Shown: positions 46,153 through 55,645, numbered from the stretch's first letter. The stretch is 64,000 bases of DNA from Amycolatopsis camponoti (GCF_902497555.1 NZ_CABVGP010000001.1:62001-126000); one strand, 5' to 3'. Notes: generated by a model not told the origin, from the sequence alone. Made by a program: numbers and translations.

Positions 46153-48879
46153 GTGACCCGTCGCGATCAGCGTCCCCCCAAGGGCGACGCGGCGGATCCA
46201 CGTCCGGCCGGTGGCCGGTGGCGGCTCCGGAACTGGCGTCTCGGCACGAAGCTCTTCGCCGTCCTCCTCATCCCCGCGCTCGCGGTGATCGGTCTCGTCG
46301 GCCTGCGCATCAGCTCGGACCTGCGGGACGCCCGGCAGCTCGCCGAGTTCGCCACCCACGACCGCGTCGACAGCACGGTCGCCGAGGCCCTGCACGAGCT
46401 GCAGCGCGAGCGCGACCTCACCGTCCGGTTCGTCGCCCAGGACCGCCAGGGCGACACCGCCGACCTCACCGGTCAGCGCAAACGCGTCGACCAGGCGATC
46501 GGCACGTTCGAACGGACCCTCGCCGACAGTAAACCCCGCCTGGACGCCAAAGCGGCGGAAAGCCTGCAACAGACCGATGACAGGTTGCGCGTCCTCGGTG
46601 GTCTCCGCTTCTCCGCGGAACATTCGGCGTTCCCCGCCGACGCCGTGCTGCGCTCCTACAGCGAGCTGATCTCCGGCCTGCTCGACATCGGCGACTCGGC
46701 CGCCGCCGACGTCGCGGACCCGGAGCTCGCGCGGCTGCGCCTGGCCGGCAACGCACTGGCCCGGATCAAGGACCAGATGTCGGTCAAGCGCGCGGTGCTG
46801 GCCGAGGCGCTCGCCGCGGGCAGCCTCAACCGCGACCGCACGCGCGCGCTGCTCGGCGCCGAAGCCGAGCTCGCCGCCGCGCGCAACGACTACCGCACCT
46901 TCGCGACGCCCGAACAGCAGCGGATGTTCGACGACACGGTGATCGGCCTGGTCGTCGACATCGGCAACGACATGGTCGAGTCCGCGCTCACCCGCACCGA
47001 GAACGGCCAGAACCTCAACGGTCTCGACGCGAACCAGTGGGATGTCTCGGCGACGCACACGGTGAACCTCGCCCACCAGGTGCAGCAGGCGCTGCTGGTC
47101 CAGTTGCAGGAACGCACGGACGCCCTGGCGGCGCAGGCGCGCGCGGCGGCGATCTGGGACGGCGGCGTCGTGCTCGGCGTCCTGCTCGTCGCGGGCGTGC
47201 TGTCGGTCGTCATCGCGCGGTCCCTGTTGCGCCCCTTGCGAATCCTGCGGCGGACCGCCCTCGAGGTCGCCGAGCACCGGCTGCCCGCGGCCGTGCAGAA
47301 CCTGCTCACCGATCCCGAGCCCGCGCCCGAGAACCTGCGGAAACGGCTCGCCGTCGCCCCGGTCCCAGTGTTCACGCGCGAGGAGCTCGGGCAGGTGGCG
47401 CGCGCGTTCGACGCGGTGCACGGCGAAGCCGTCCGGCTGGCCGGCGAGCAGGCGATGCTGCGCGAGAACGTCAACGCGATGTTCGTCAACCTCTCGCAGC
47501 GCAGCCAGGACCTCGTCGAGCGGCAGCTTTCGGTGCTCGACCGGATGGAAGCCGACGAGCAGGACCCGGACACCCTCGCCGGGCTCTTCGAGCTCGACCA
47601 CCTCGCGACGCGGATGCGGCGCAACAGCGAGAACCTGCTGGTGCTCTCCGGCCAGGACTCGGCGCGCGAGGACGCCGGCGCCGTCTCGGCCGACGAGATC
47701 ATCGGCGCCGCGCTCTCGGAGGTCGAGCACTACCAGCGCATCGAGCTCGGCCCGGCGCCGCAGGTGGCCGTGCGCGGGGAGGCCGTCAACGACCTCGTGC
47801 ACGTCGTTTCGGAGCTGCTGGAGAACGCGACGAGCTACTCCGGCAACACGACGGTCACCGTCGCGAGCGCCGAAACCCACGACGGCGACTGGCAGATCGA
47901 GATCATCGACCACGGCGCCGGCATGCCCCAGGCCGAGATCGACCGCACCAACGCGCGGCTCGCGCACCCCCCGGACGTCGACGTCGAGGTGTCCCGCCGG
48001 ATGGGCCTGTTCGTGGTCGCGACGCTCGCCACGCGCCACCGCATCGACGTCAGCCTGAGCGCGGGCCCGGACGGTGGGCTGATCGCGACCGTGCTGGTGC
48101 CGACCGGCCTGATCGTCGAGCTGCCGCCGATGCCGGGGCCGCCGCCGCCTGCCGAGCCGGCCGCGGCCCCCGAACCGGAGCTGCTGGCGCCGCTGGCCCC
48201 GCTCACGCCGCCGGAGCCCGAGCCCGAGCCGGAGCCGGAGGAGCTGACGCCGCCGTCGATCGAGGCCGGGCCGCCGCGCCGGGCGCCGGTGGTGGCGCGC
48301 GACCAGAGCCCGCAGTGGCCGACCGCGGACGACGACTCGCACCTGGACCTCGACGCCCCGACCGAGCGGATGCCGGCCTACCGCGACGTTCTGTCGCGCT
48401 GGTTCGACGCGTCCGCGGCGCCCGGGGCGACCGGGGCCTCCGAGACGCCCCGGCCGGCGGTGGAACCGCGTCCGGTGGCCGAGCAACCGCGAGCCGTCCA
48501 GCCCGAGCCGCGCCACGCGCTGGCCGCCGCACCCCCGCCGCCTCCTCCACCACCTCCGCCGCTTTCACGGGAAAGCTCCGGGCCGAGCCCGGACGACGAG
48601 GACACCGAGCCGCGGCTCACGCCCGTCGCGCCGCCGCCGGCCGCGATCGAGCCCGACTACGAGTGGCCGACGCCGGCCGAGCTGGAGCAGGAGGACGGCG
48701 CCGAGGACACCTGGCCGTTCCTGCAGGCCGCCGATTCGGCGGCGAGCCCCGGAGCGGTGCCGGAGCAGCGGCCGATACTCTCTCTTTCCCCGGAAGCGGT
48801 GCGCGAGCGGATGACGAGCCTTCAAGGCGGCTTCCGGCGAGGGCGTCATGCGAGGGGAGACGACACCCGGAACCAGTGA
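46153..48879 (+). CDS. CvnA-type sensor histidine kinase-like protein with nitrate/nitrite-sensing domain (orphan)
   Basis: A 908-residue membrane protein: first transmembrane helix (LFAVLLIPALAVIGLVGL, residues 37-54), extracellular NIT-like helical domain (about 55-345), second helix (VVLGVLLVAGVLSVVIA), HAMP-like linker, dimerisation helix with [14 protein letters not shown], and HATPase_c (N box ELLENATSYS, G1 IIDHGAGMP). A 250-residue Pro/Glu-rich tail follows, containing long runs of proline. GTG at 46153 has GAGGAAACC upstream. It matches conservon CvnA proteins, but no CvnB-D genes follow; the next gene is cutC. Confidence 0.88.
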   Translation: MTRRDQRPPKGDAADPRPAGGRWRLRNWRLGTKLFAVLLIPALAVIGLVGLRISSDLRDARQLAEFATHDRVDSTVAEALHELQRERDLTVRFVAQDRQGDTADLTGQRKRVDQAIGTFERTLADSKPRLDAKAAESLQQTDDRLRVLGGLRFSAEHSAFPADAVLRSYSELISGLLDIGDSAAADVADPELARLRLAGNALARIKDQMSVKRAVLAEALAAGSLNRDRTRALLGAEAELAAARNDYRTFATPEQQRMFDDTVIGLVVDIGNDMVESALTRTENGQNLNGLDANQWDVSATHTVNLAHQVQQALLVQLQERTDALAAQARAAAIWDGGVVLGVLLVAGVLSVVIARSLLRPLRILRRTALEVAEHRLPAAVQNLLTDPEPAPENLRKRLAVAPVPVFTREELGQVARAFDAVHGEAVRLAGEQAMLRENVNAMFVNLSQRSQDLVERQLSVLDRMEADEQDPDTLAGLFELDHLATRMRRNSENLLVLSGQDSAREDAGAVSADEIIGAALSEVEHYQRIELGPAPQVAVRGEAVNDLVHVVSELLENATSYSGNTTVTVASAETHDGDWQIEIIDHGAGMPQAEIDRTNARLAHPPDVDVEVSRRMGLFVVATLATRHRIDVSLSAGPDGGLIATVLVPTGLIVELPPMPGPPPPAEPAAAPEPELLAPLAPLTPPEPEPEPEPEELTPPSIEAGPPRRAPVVARDQSPQWPTADDDSHLDLDAPTERMPAYRDVLSRWFDASAAPGATGASETPRPAVEPRPVAEQPRAVQPEPRHALAAAPPPPPPPPPPLSRESSGPSPDDEDTEPRLTPVAPPPAAIEPDYEWPTPAELEQEDGAEDTWPFLQAADSAASPGAVPEQRPILSLSPEAVRERMTSLQGGFRRGRHARGDDTRNQ

Positions 48880-48891
48880 AACGGATGAGGC

Positions 48892-49569
48892 ATGAGCTCG
48901 AAGACGCCCCTGCTGGAAGTGATCGCGCTGGACGCGGCGGACGCCGAAGGCGCGCAGGCGGGCGGGGCCGACCGCCTCGAACTGGTGACGGACATGGCGC
49001 AGGACGGCCTGACGCCGACGATCGAGACCCTGCGCGACGTGCTTTCGGCGACCGACCTCCCGGTGCGGGTCATGTTGCGGGACAACGGTTCTTTCGCCAT
49101 CGGCGACCTCGAAGGGCTGCGTGCCGACACCGCCCGGCTGATCGACGCGGGCGCGCGCGAGTTCGTCTTCGGGTTCCTCAACATCGACAGCGAGATCGAC
49201 CTGGACGCCTGTGAGGCGCTCATCAAGGAGGTCGACGGTCTGCCGTGGACGTTCCACCGCGCCATCGACCGCACGCGGGACCCGTTGCGCGCGTACGACC
49301 AGCTGGCCGAGCTGGGCTGTGACACGGTGCTCGCGGCCGGGCACCCGAACGGGGTAGGCAGTGGGCTTTCCGTGCTGCAGCGACTCGCGCAGCGCGACAG
49401 CGGACCGGACCTGCTCGTCGGCGGCGGCCTGCGCGCGCAGCAGGTGCACCTCTTGCGCGCGGGCGGGGTACGCGGGTTCCATGTCGGGAGCGCGGTCCGG
49501 CCCGGCGGCTGGCAGGCTCCCGTGGACGCCGAATCGGTGCGCACGTGGGTCGAACTCGTGAAATCCTGA
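48892..49569 (+). CDS. cutC: CutC-family copper homeostasis-like protein
   Basis: A 225-residue TIM-barrel protein. The family marks are LEVIALDAADAEGAQAGGADRLEL, VRVMLRDN, FVFGFLNIDSEID, the hallmark PWTFHRAIDRTRDP and GCDTVLAAGHPN (here split). Despite its name a direct role in copper handling is poorly established for the family. ATG at 48892 lies 12 nt after the kinase gene, so both may be on one transcript, ending in the hairpin at 49590. Confidence 0.92.
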   Translation: MSSKTPLLEVIALDAADAEGAQAGGADRLELVTDMAQDGLTPTIETLRDVLSATDLPVRVMLRDNGSFAIGDLEGLRADTARLIDAGAREFVFGFLNIDSEIDLDACEALIKEVDGLPWTFHRAIDRTRDPLRAYDQLAELGCDTVLAAGHPNGVGSGLSVLQRLAQRDSGPDLLVGGGLRAQQVHLLRAGGVRGFHVGSAVRPGGWQAPVDAESVRTWVELVKS

Positions 49570-49589
49570 TCGACTTCCGGAATTCTCGG

Positions 49590-49625
49590 AACATCGGCGG
49601 GATAAAACGATTTCCCGCCGATGTT
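49590..49625 (+). terminator. cutC terminator
   Basis: A perfect 13-bp stem (AACATCGGCGGGA / TCCCGCCGATGTT) with a 10-nt loop, followed by TTCGTG, 20 nt after the cutC stop. Confidence 0.85.
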
Positions 49626-49836
49626 TTCGTGTGCGGGTAATCGGGTCCTTTACGATGAAATTGCATTCTGCTCGTGCAGGAGCCGAACCGGCGCCGCGCG
49701 TGCGGCTGCACGCGCATTTCAGGATATGACCTGGTTGGTGGCTGATTTCGGGGCGATCGGCTGGCTACGGTGGTCCGGAATTTGACGATCCGGGCGATCA
49801 TCAGGAATCGATCTGCAGTGCGGGAGGCGGCGCCGT

Positions 49837-50196
49837 GTGCGCGCGTATTCAGTTCGAGAACTCGTGGCGTGGACAACAGGAAACCAGGACTTCGACCATG
49901 CGGTGGATTTCTGTCGCGCGGCAGCGGTTGATTCTCCGCGGCTGTCGCCCGACGGTGTCCGGACCGAGCCGGAAGGCCGGATCGTGACCGGCGCGCTACC
50001 GCGTCAACGCGGAACCGGACCCTCCGAAGACGAGTTCGCGAAGCTGGGGCTCGGCGGCTCGCTCGCCCTCACGGGCCTGCTGGCCGCCGTCAAGATCGCG
50101 GAAACCGCCACGGGCGTGGTGCTGACCGCCGCCGGGGTGCTGCCCGGCGCCAGTCCCTCGAAGGAGCGGGCTCCGGCCTGGCCTGGCGGGGAATGA
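49837..50196 (+). CDS. Doubtful small hypothetical protein
   Basis: A 119-residue open frame (GTG at 49837 with GGGAGG 9 nt upstream) whose C-terminal half has a hydrophobic segment (GGSLALTGLLAAVKIAETAT). A shorter start at GTG 49984 is possible. No family is recognised, and the first half has poor coding character. A competing 50-residue frame starts at 49835 with better ribosome-site spacing. The stretch 49626-49836 shows nothing else. The frame overlaps the next start region. Confidence 0.3.
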   Translation: MRAYSVRELVAWTTGNQDFDHAVDFCRAAAVDSPRLSPDGVRTEPEGRIVTGALPRQRGTGPSEDEFAKLGLGGSLALTGLLAAVKIAETATGVVLTAAGVLPGASPSKERAPAWPGGE

Positions 50197-50237
50197 ACGG
50201 GAGCTGCCCGGCAGCTCTCTACGGACGGAGGGCTGCC

Positions 50238-51200
50238 ATGGACGGCAGTGGAGGGCGGGACGACCGGCGTGGCGCACGCGTGGGTCTCGCCGACGCGCGA
50301 CGGCTCGAGGACGTCGTCGCCGAGCTCAGGGGCTTGGACTACCGCTACGGCGGCGGTGCCTGCCAGGTGGCCGTCGAGTCGCGGCTGCCCGCGGCCGTCG
50401 CGTTGCTGGACGGCGTGACCAAGACCGTCGTCCTGGCGAGGCTCTGCACCGCCGTCGCCGACCTGTACAACCTGGCCGGCTGGACGAACTTCGACCAGGA
50501 CCGCCCCGCCGCCGCGCTGGCCGCGTTCGCGCGGGCGCTGGACCTGGCCGTGCAAGCCGGGAACGACGACCTCCAAGCCAACATCCGGTACCGCGTCGGG
50601 CGGCTGCACCTGCACTACGGCGCGGTCGACGCGGCGCTGGCGGAGTTCGCGCGGGGCCGGGAGGCCGCGTTGCTGGCGCACTCCAAGCTCGCGCTGGCGA
50701 TCCTGTCGGCCAACCAGGCGTGGGCGCACGCCAAGAAGGCCGACGTCGCCGAGGCGCTCACCTACCTGCGCCGCGCCCGCGAGGAGTTCGCGGAGGCCGA
50801 GGGCCGCGAGCCGTCGCCGTGGGACGCGTTCTTCGGGGCCGCTGACATGGCGGCGATGGTCGGCACGGTGCACGGCGAACTGGCGCAGGTGGTCGACATC
50901 CGGCACGGCCGCGACGGCATCCCCGCGCTCACCGACGCGATCGCCGGGTACGGCCGGGGCATGACGCGCAGCCGTTCGCTGACCTTGATCTGGCTCGCCA
51001 CGGTGCACGCGCTGGACGGCGACCTCGACGTCGCCACCGCCGTCGGCGAGGAGGCGATCGAGCTGGCGGTCGTCCTGCGGTCACCGCGGACGCGGCACCG
51101 GCTGCACTCGCTGTCGGCGGCGGCCCGCCGGTTTTCCGGCAATGCGGACGCAAGGGAGATCGTCGACCGAGTCGGCGATCTCGGGCAATCCGGACGATAA
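50238..51200 (+). CDS. Tetratricopeptide-type helical protein
   Basis: A 320-residue all-helical protein. LADARRLEDVVAELRGLDYRYGGGA then DLYNLAGWTNFDQDRPAAALAAFARALDLA and repeated A-L-x-A-G patterns are the TPR half of actinobacterial XRE-TPR regulators, but no DNA-binding domain precedes it. ATG at 50238 is chosen for the GGAGGG site; 50193 would add 15 residues. It may be a solo TPR partner or a remnant that lost its HTH domain. Function unknown. Confidence 0.7.
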   Translation: MDGSGGRDDRRGARVGLADARRLEDVVAELRGLDYRYGGGACQVAVESRLPAAVALLDGVTKTVVLARLCTAVADLYNLAGWTNFDQDRPAAALAAFARALDLAVQAGNDDLQANIRYRVGRLHLHYGAVDAALAEFARGREAALLAHSKLALAILSANQAWAHAKKADVAEALTYLRRAREEFAEAEGREPSPWDAFFGAADMAAMVGTVHGELAQVVDIRHGRDGIPALTDAIAGYGRGMTRSRSLTLIWLATVHALDGDLDVATAVGEEAIELAVVLRSPRTRHRLHSLSAAARRFSGNADAREIVDRVGDLGQSGR

Positions 51201-51367
51201 TCGAATGGCCATGGCGAGGTAAACCGTCCGGAAAATGAAAATGGGAACCGCGAAAGGGCAGACAAAAGTAGGTTCCTCGGTGTGACAGCGGTTTCTTATG
51301 CTTCTCGGCAACCTGCGGCGAGTATTGCGACGCAGGCCCGGTCCCCACCGCCGAGAGGAAATTCCCC

Positions 51368-53014
51368 ATGCGCTTGCGCAAGCTCGTCGCGGCCGCCGTG
51401 CCGCTGCCGGCGTTGCTCGGCCTCGCCGTGGTCGTCCCCGCCGCCGCGGCGACGGAACCCCTGGTCACCCTGGCCGACAACGCCGCCCCGCTCGTCGGCA
51501 GCGCCCGTGCCGGAGACGTCGCGGACGGGCAGCGGATCACCGCGGCCCTCTCCTTGAAACTGCACAACCAGCAGGCGCTGGAAAAGTTCCTCGCCGACGT
51601 CCAGAACCCGGCATCTCCGCAATACCACCGTTTTCTGACCCCGGATCAGTTCAATGCGGAGTTCGGTCCGACCCAGGCCGACGTCGGCAAGGCCGTCTCA
51701 TTCCTCGAGAAGGCGGGTGCCACCGGGATCGAGGTTTCCGGCAACCGTCAGGCCATCACGTTCACCGGCTCGGCGGCGCAGCTCGAATCGGCGTTCCACA
51801 CCCGGATCGGGACCTACCACGACCAGGCCTCCGGCCGGAACTTCTTCGCCAACGACGCCGCGCCGACCGTGCCGGCGGACGTCTCGGGCGTCGTGGGCAA
51901 CGTCGTCGGCCTCGACAACCACGCCCTGCGGACGCACACTGCCGCCGTCGCGAAGCCGAACGTCGTCAAGGCGGTGACCCCGCCGGTGCTCAAGACCGCT
52001 TACGGCACCAGCGGTCTCTCGGCGACCGGCAGCGGCGTGAAGGTCGGCTTCGTCGAGTTCGACGGCTACAAGAAGGCCGACGTCACCCAGTACGACAGCA
52101 CGTACGGCCTTTCGGCGGGCTCGGTGACCACGGTTCCGGTGAGCGGCGCGAACTACGACTCCGCGCCGGGCGACGGCCAGATCGAGGTCGAGCTCGACAT
52201 CGAGGTCGTGCACGCGCTGGCGGCCGCGGCGAACGACTACGTGTACGAGGCGCCGAACAGCAGCGCCGGCGAGCTGGCGATGTACCAGAAGATCGCGTCC
52301 GACCACACGGTCAACGTCGTCTCGATCTCTTGGGGTGCTTGTGAATCCGCGGAGGGTTCGAGCGCGGCGAAGAGCGTCAGCAACGCGATCGCGACGGGCA
52401 CGGCGGAGGGCATCTCGTACTTCGCGGCGGCGGGCGACGACGGCACGACCGACTGCTACCGCCAGACCGGGTCGACGGCGAAGGCCGTGGACTTCCCGGC
52501 GTCGAGCCCGAACGTGACGGGCGTCGGCGGCACGCAGCTGACGGTGACGTCGTCGAACGCGTACAGCAGCGAGAAGGCCTGGAACGACGGCGCGTCCAAC
52601 GGTTCGACGGGTGGCGGCATCTCGACGGTGTTCACGGCGCCGTCGTGGCAGTCCTCGCAGAGCACGACGTACCGCAAGGTCCCGGACGTCTCGGCCGACG
52701 CGGCGAGCGGTTCGGGCTACTACATCTACACGGCGGGTTCGTGGGAGACGGTGTGGGGAACGTCGGGCGCGGCCCCGCTGTGGGCGGCGTTCGCGACGCT
52801 GCAGAACCAGGTCCACGGCGGCGGCCTGGGCAACCTGAACCCGAAGTTCTACTCGATCGGCAACGGATCGTCGTACGGAACGGGCTTCCACGACGTGACG
52901 ACGGGCAACAACACCCTGCACGGGACCACGGGTTTCAGCGCGGGCACCGGGTATGACCAGGTGACGGGCTGGGGGTCGTTCAAGGGCAGCGGCTTGTCGG
53001 GCCTGATCGGCTGA
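51368..53014 (+). CDS. Secreted S53 peptidase (sedolisin/kumamolisin type)
   Basis: A 548-residue exported serine-carboxyl peptidase. Signal peptide (AAAVPLPALLGLAVVVPAAA), a pro-domain to about residue 190 (HNQQALEKFLADVQNP, YHRFLTPDQFNAEFGP), then the mature domain with the catalytic Glu/Asp pair in EVELDIEVV (near 273), oxyanion Asp in SYFAAAGDDGT and catalytic Ser in WGTSGAAPLWAA. The C-terminal Ca2+ site FHDVTTGNN and YDQVTGWGS is present. It would be an acid-active extracellular protease. A terminator follows. Confidence 0.94.
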   Translation: MRLRKLVAAAVPLPALLGLAVVVPAAAATEPLVTLADNAAPLVGSARAGDVADGQRITAALSLKLHNQQALEKFLADVQNPASPQYHRFLTPDQFNAEFGPTQADVGKAVSFLEKAGATGIEVSGNRQAITFTGSAAQLESAFHTRIGTYHDQASGRNFFANDAAPTVPADVSGVVGNVVGLDNHALRTHTAAVAKPNVVKAVTPPVLKTAYGTSGLSATGSGVKVGFVEFDGYKKADVTQYDSTYGLSAGSVTTVPVSGANYDSAPGDGQIEVELDIEVVHALAAAANDYVYEAPNSSAGELAMYQKIASDHTVNVVSISWGACESAEGSSAAKSVSNAIATGTAEGISYFAAAGDDGTTDCYRQTGSTAKAVDFPASSPNVTGVGGTQLTVTSSNAYSSEKAWNDGASNGSTGGGISTVFTAPSWQSSQSTTYRKVPDVSADAASGSGYYIYTAGSWETVWGTSGAAPLWAAFATLQNQVHGGGLGNLNPKFYSIGNGSSYGTGFHDVTTGNNTLHGTTGFSAGTGYDQVTGWGSFKGSGLSGLIG

Positions 53015-53028
53015 GTCCTGGTTGTGGG

Positions 53029-53068
53029 CCGGGGCTGTCGCGTTGGTGCGACAGCCCCGGTTCCGGTT
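53029..53068 (+). terminator. S53 peptidase terminator
   Basis: A perfect 13-bp stem (CCGGGGCTGTCGC / GCGACAGCCCCGG) with a 6-nt loop, followed by a T-rich stretch (TTCCGGTTTTT), 14 nt after the peptidase stop. Confidence 0.92.
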
Positions 53069-53098
53069 TTTGTCGGTGCCCGGTGACAGACTGCGTGC

Positions 53099-53932
53099 AT
53101 GGCAACACTGGTAGCGACACCGAGGTCCCGCGCGCTGGGCTTCGGCCTCCGCGCGGCGAGGGTGGCGCGCGGCCTCGGCCTGCGCGAACTGGCGCGGCTG
53201 GTGGATGTCGCGCCGCAGGTGCTGTCGCATTGGGAGAGCGGGACGAGGGTGCCCCGGGTGGAGCAGGTGGGGTTGATCCTCGGGGCGATGCGGGTGGAGC
53301 CGGTGGAGCGCGGTCGGTTGCTCGAGTTGGCGGAGTACGCGAAGGAGCCCAACTGGCTCGAGCGCACGTCGTTCGCACTCGGCAGCTACCTCGAGTACGA
53401 GCGAGCCGCCAGTGCGATGGTCAACTGGGAGCCGCACCTCGTCCCGGGGCTGCTGCAGACTTCCGAGTACGCCCAGGTGATCTTCGGATCGCACGGCTTG
53501 CCGCGTCAGGAGGTCGATCGGCTGACCCGGATCCGCCTGCGTCGGCGGGAGGTGCTCACCGGTCGGCACAGGCTGAGTTGTTCCGTGTTGGTCGGCGAGG
53601 AAGCTCTCCGCCGCACTCTCGGCGATCCCGAGACCATGGCTGGCCAGCTCCGGCACCTGGTGCAGGCTGCGCGACTCGAGAACATCAGTCTCCGTGTGGT
53701 GCCCTCGGACTCCGGGTACCACCCAGGCCTCAAAGGATCGTTCGTGCTGTTCGACTTCGCGCAGCTCCCACCGGTGGTGCACATCGAGCACCTGCGCGGG
53801 AACTCGCACCTTTACGACCGCGAATACGTGACCGACTACCGAGTGGCGGCCACGACCATGACCTCCCTCGCGCTGACCGAACTCGATTCCCACCGGTTCA
53901 TCCAGACGGTGCTCGTCGAGCTGGGGCGGTGA
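53099..53932 (+). CDS. XRE-family regulator with DUF5753 domain
   Basis: A 277-residue protein: N-terminal helix-turn-helix (LRELARLVDVAPQVLSHWES with GTRVPR) and a C-terminal DUF5753 domain (EYERAASAMVNWEPHLVPGLLQT, and REYVTDYRVAATTMTSLALT near the end). Such regulators control development and antibiotic production in actinomycetes and are usually followed by a small DUF397 protein; none is found here before the next gene, mdlC, 60 nt downstream. ATG at 53099. Confidence 0.9.
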   Translation: MATLVATPRSRALGFGLRAARVARGLGLRELARLVDVAPQVLSHWESGTRVPRVEQVGLILGAMRVEPVERGRLLELAEYAKEPNWLERTSFALGSYLEYERAASAMVNWEPHLVPGLLQTSEYAQVIFGSHGLPRQEVDRLTRIRLRRREVLTGRHRLSCSVLVGEEALRRTLGDPETMAGQLRHLVQAARLENISLRVVPSDSGYHPGLKGSFVLFDFAQLPPVVHIEHLRGNSHLYDREYVTDYRVAATTMTSLALTELDSHRFIQTVLVELGR

Positions 53933-53969
53933 TCGATCAATGCGGCCGCTTGGCGGGCTTTCCTTCGCA

Positions 53970-53986
53970 AGACTAAGCATTAGTCT
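53970..53986. promoter_or_regulatory. Candidate operator immediately upstream of mdlC
   Basis: AGACTAA-GCA-TTAGTCT is a perfect 7-bp inverted repeat. It ends 6 nt before the mdlC ATG and covers the ribosome binding region, so a bound repressor or an mRNA hairpin could block expression. The AT content contrasts with the surroundings. Confidence 0.6.
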
Positions 53987-53992
53987 GAGGGC

Positions 53993-55579
53993 ATGATCAA
54001 GCGAACGGTGCTGGACGCCACCCGTGAACTCCTCCGCGAACTCGGCCTCACCACGGTGTTCGGCAACCCCGGTACGACCGAGGTCCCGTTCCTCACCGAC
54101 TGGCCGGACGACTTCGACTACATCCTCGGCTTGCAGGAGTCGGCCGTCGTGGCGATGGCCGATGCCTACTCCCAGGCCACGCGCCAGGCCGTGCTCGTCA
54201 ACCTGCACTCCGCGGGCGGCGTCGGGCACGGGCTCGGCAGCCTCTTCACCGCCTACCGCAACCGGACGCCGCTCATCGTCGTCGCCGGGCAGCAGAACCG
54301 GTCACTGCTGCCGCACGATCCCTTCCTCGGTGCCGTGGACGCTCCCGAGTTTCCCAAGCCTTACGTCAAATGGTCGATCGAGCCCGCCACCGCCGAGGAC
54401 GTCCCGGCGGCGCTCGCCCGGGCCTACCACGTCGCGACGCAGGCGCCCGCCGGGCCGGTCTTCGTGTCCGTTCCGGCCGATGACTGGACCGCCACCACCG
54501 AACGCCCGATCATCAGCCGTCCGCGGATCCGCGGCTTCGCACCGGATCCCGAGGCGATCGACGAACTGGCCGCCGCGCTCGAAACGAGTGAGCGGCCGGC
54601 GATCGTCGTCGGGGGAGCCGTCGACCAGGACGCCGCCGTCATCGAAACCGTCGCGCTCGCCGAACGACTCCAGGCGGCCGTGTACGTCGCTCCGATGTCG
54701 TTCCGCTGCTCGTTCCCCGAGGACCACCCGCTGTTCCAGGGTTTCCTCGACCCCGAGCGCGGTGCCGTCTCGGACAAGCTCGCGGCGCACGACCTCGTCG
54801 TCGTGCTCGGAGCACCCGCCTTCACTTACCACGTCGACCGCGGCCGCGGGGAAGCTCCGCTGCCGCCGCTGTTCATCGTCAGCGACGACGAGCAGATCCT
54901 CGCGCGCGCCTTCGAAGGCACCGGTATCCGGGCGACGCCGAAGCTCGGCGTCCGCGCCCTGCTGAACGTCGTCGACCGGAGCACGCGGCCCGCGCCGGCG
55001 CCGATCGAGCGCCCCGCGAAGCCCGGCGGCGAGAAGCTCACCGCCGAGTTCGTCTACGCGACGCTCGCGGACCTGTTGCCGGACAACGCGATCGTCGTCG
55101 AGGAGGCGCCGAGCCACCGCGGCATCCTGCACGACCACCTGCCGATCACCCAGACCGACACCGGCTTCCTGACGATCGCCAGCGGCACGCTCGGCTACGG
55201 CGTCCCCGGCTCGGTCGGCGCGGCGCTCGCCCGGCCGGACCGCAAGGTCGTCGGCGTCGTCGGCGACGGCTCCAGCATGTACGGCATCCAGGCCCTCTGG
55301 ACAGCCGCGCGCCAGGAGCTCCCGGTGACGATCCTGATCCTGGACAACTCCGAGTACGCCGCGGTCCGCATCCTCGGCGAGACGATCGGCGGCGCGAAGC
55401 TGCCGGGCACCGACCTGGGCGGCATCGACTTCGCGGCGCTGGCGTCCAGCATGGGCTGCCAGGGCGTGACGATCACCGAGCCGTCGGGCCTGGTCCCCGG
55501 CTTGACCGCGGCGCTCGCCGACCTCCGGCCGACGCTGGTGCACGTCCGGGTCGCCGCGTCGGAGCGGACGCTCTACTGA
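53993..55579 (+). CDS. mdlC: Benzoylformate decarboxylase-like ThDP enzyme
   Basis: A 528-residue thiamine-diphosphate enzyme converting benzoylformate to benzaldehyde. Visible are GNPGTTEVPFLTDWP, the catalytic Glu in GLQESAVVA, the His in VNLHSAGGVGHGLG (His70 position of the Pseudomonas enzyme), and the ThDP/Mg motif GDGSSMYGIQALW ending in DNSEY. The Ser at the substrate site (GNPGSNE) is Thr here, so substrate range may differ. A mandelate pathway is not present nearby; the gene may belong to phenylglyoxylate or related keto-acid use. Confidence 0.87.
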   Translation: MIKRTVLDATRELLRELGLTTVFGNPGTTEVPFLTDWPDDFDYILGLQESAVVAMADAYSQATRQAVLVNLHSAGGVGHGLGSLFTAYRNRTPLIVVAGQQNRSLLPHDPFLGAVDAPEFPKPYVKWSIEPATAEDVPAALARAYHVATQAPAGPVFVSVPADDWTATTERPIISRPRIRGFAPDPEAIDELAAALETSERPAIVVGGAVDQDAAVIETVALAERLQAAVYVAPMSFRCSFPEDHPLFQGFLDPERGAVSDKLAAHDLVVVLGAPAFTYHVDRGRGEAPLPPLFIVSDDEQILARAFEGTGIRATPKLGVRALLNVVDRSTRPAPAPIERPAKPGGEKLTAEFVYATLADLLPDNAIVVEEAPSHRGILHDHLPITQTDTGFLTIASGTLGYGVPGSVGAALARPDRKVVGVVGDGSSMYGIQALWTAARQELPVTILILDNSEYAAVRILGETIGGAKLPGTDLGGIDFAALASSMGCQGVTITEPSGLVPGLTAALADLRPTLVHVRVAASERTLY

Positions 55580-55589
55580 CGCGAAACGA

Positions 55590-55619
55590 AAGCCGCGGCG
55601 GGGGACCCCGCCGCGGCTT
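55590..55619. terminator. Bidirectional terminator between mdlC and the ABC operon
   Basis: A 14-bp GC-rich inverted repeat (AAGCCGCGGCGGGG / CCCCGCCGCGGCTT) with a very small loop, 10 nt after the mdlC stop and 27 nt from the converging ATPase stop. Confidence 0.85.
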
Positions 55620-55645
55620 CCGTGTGTCTCTTGTGGACGGTACGG

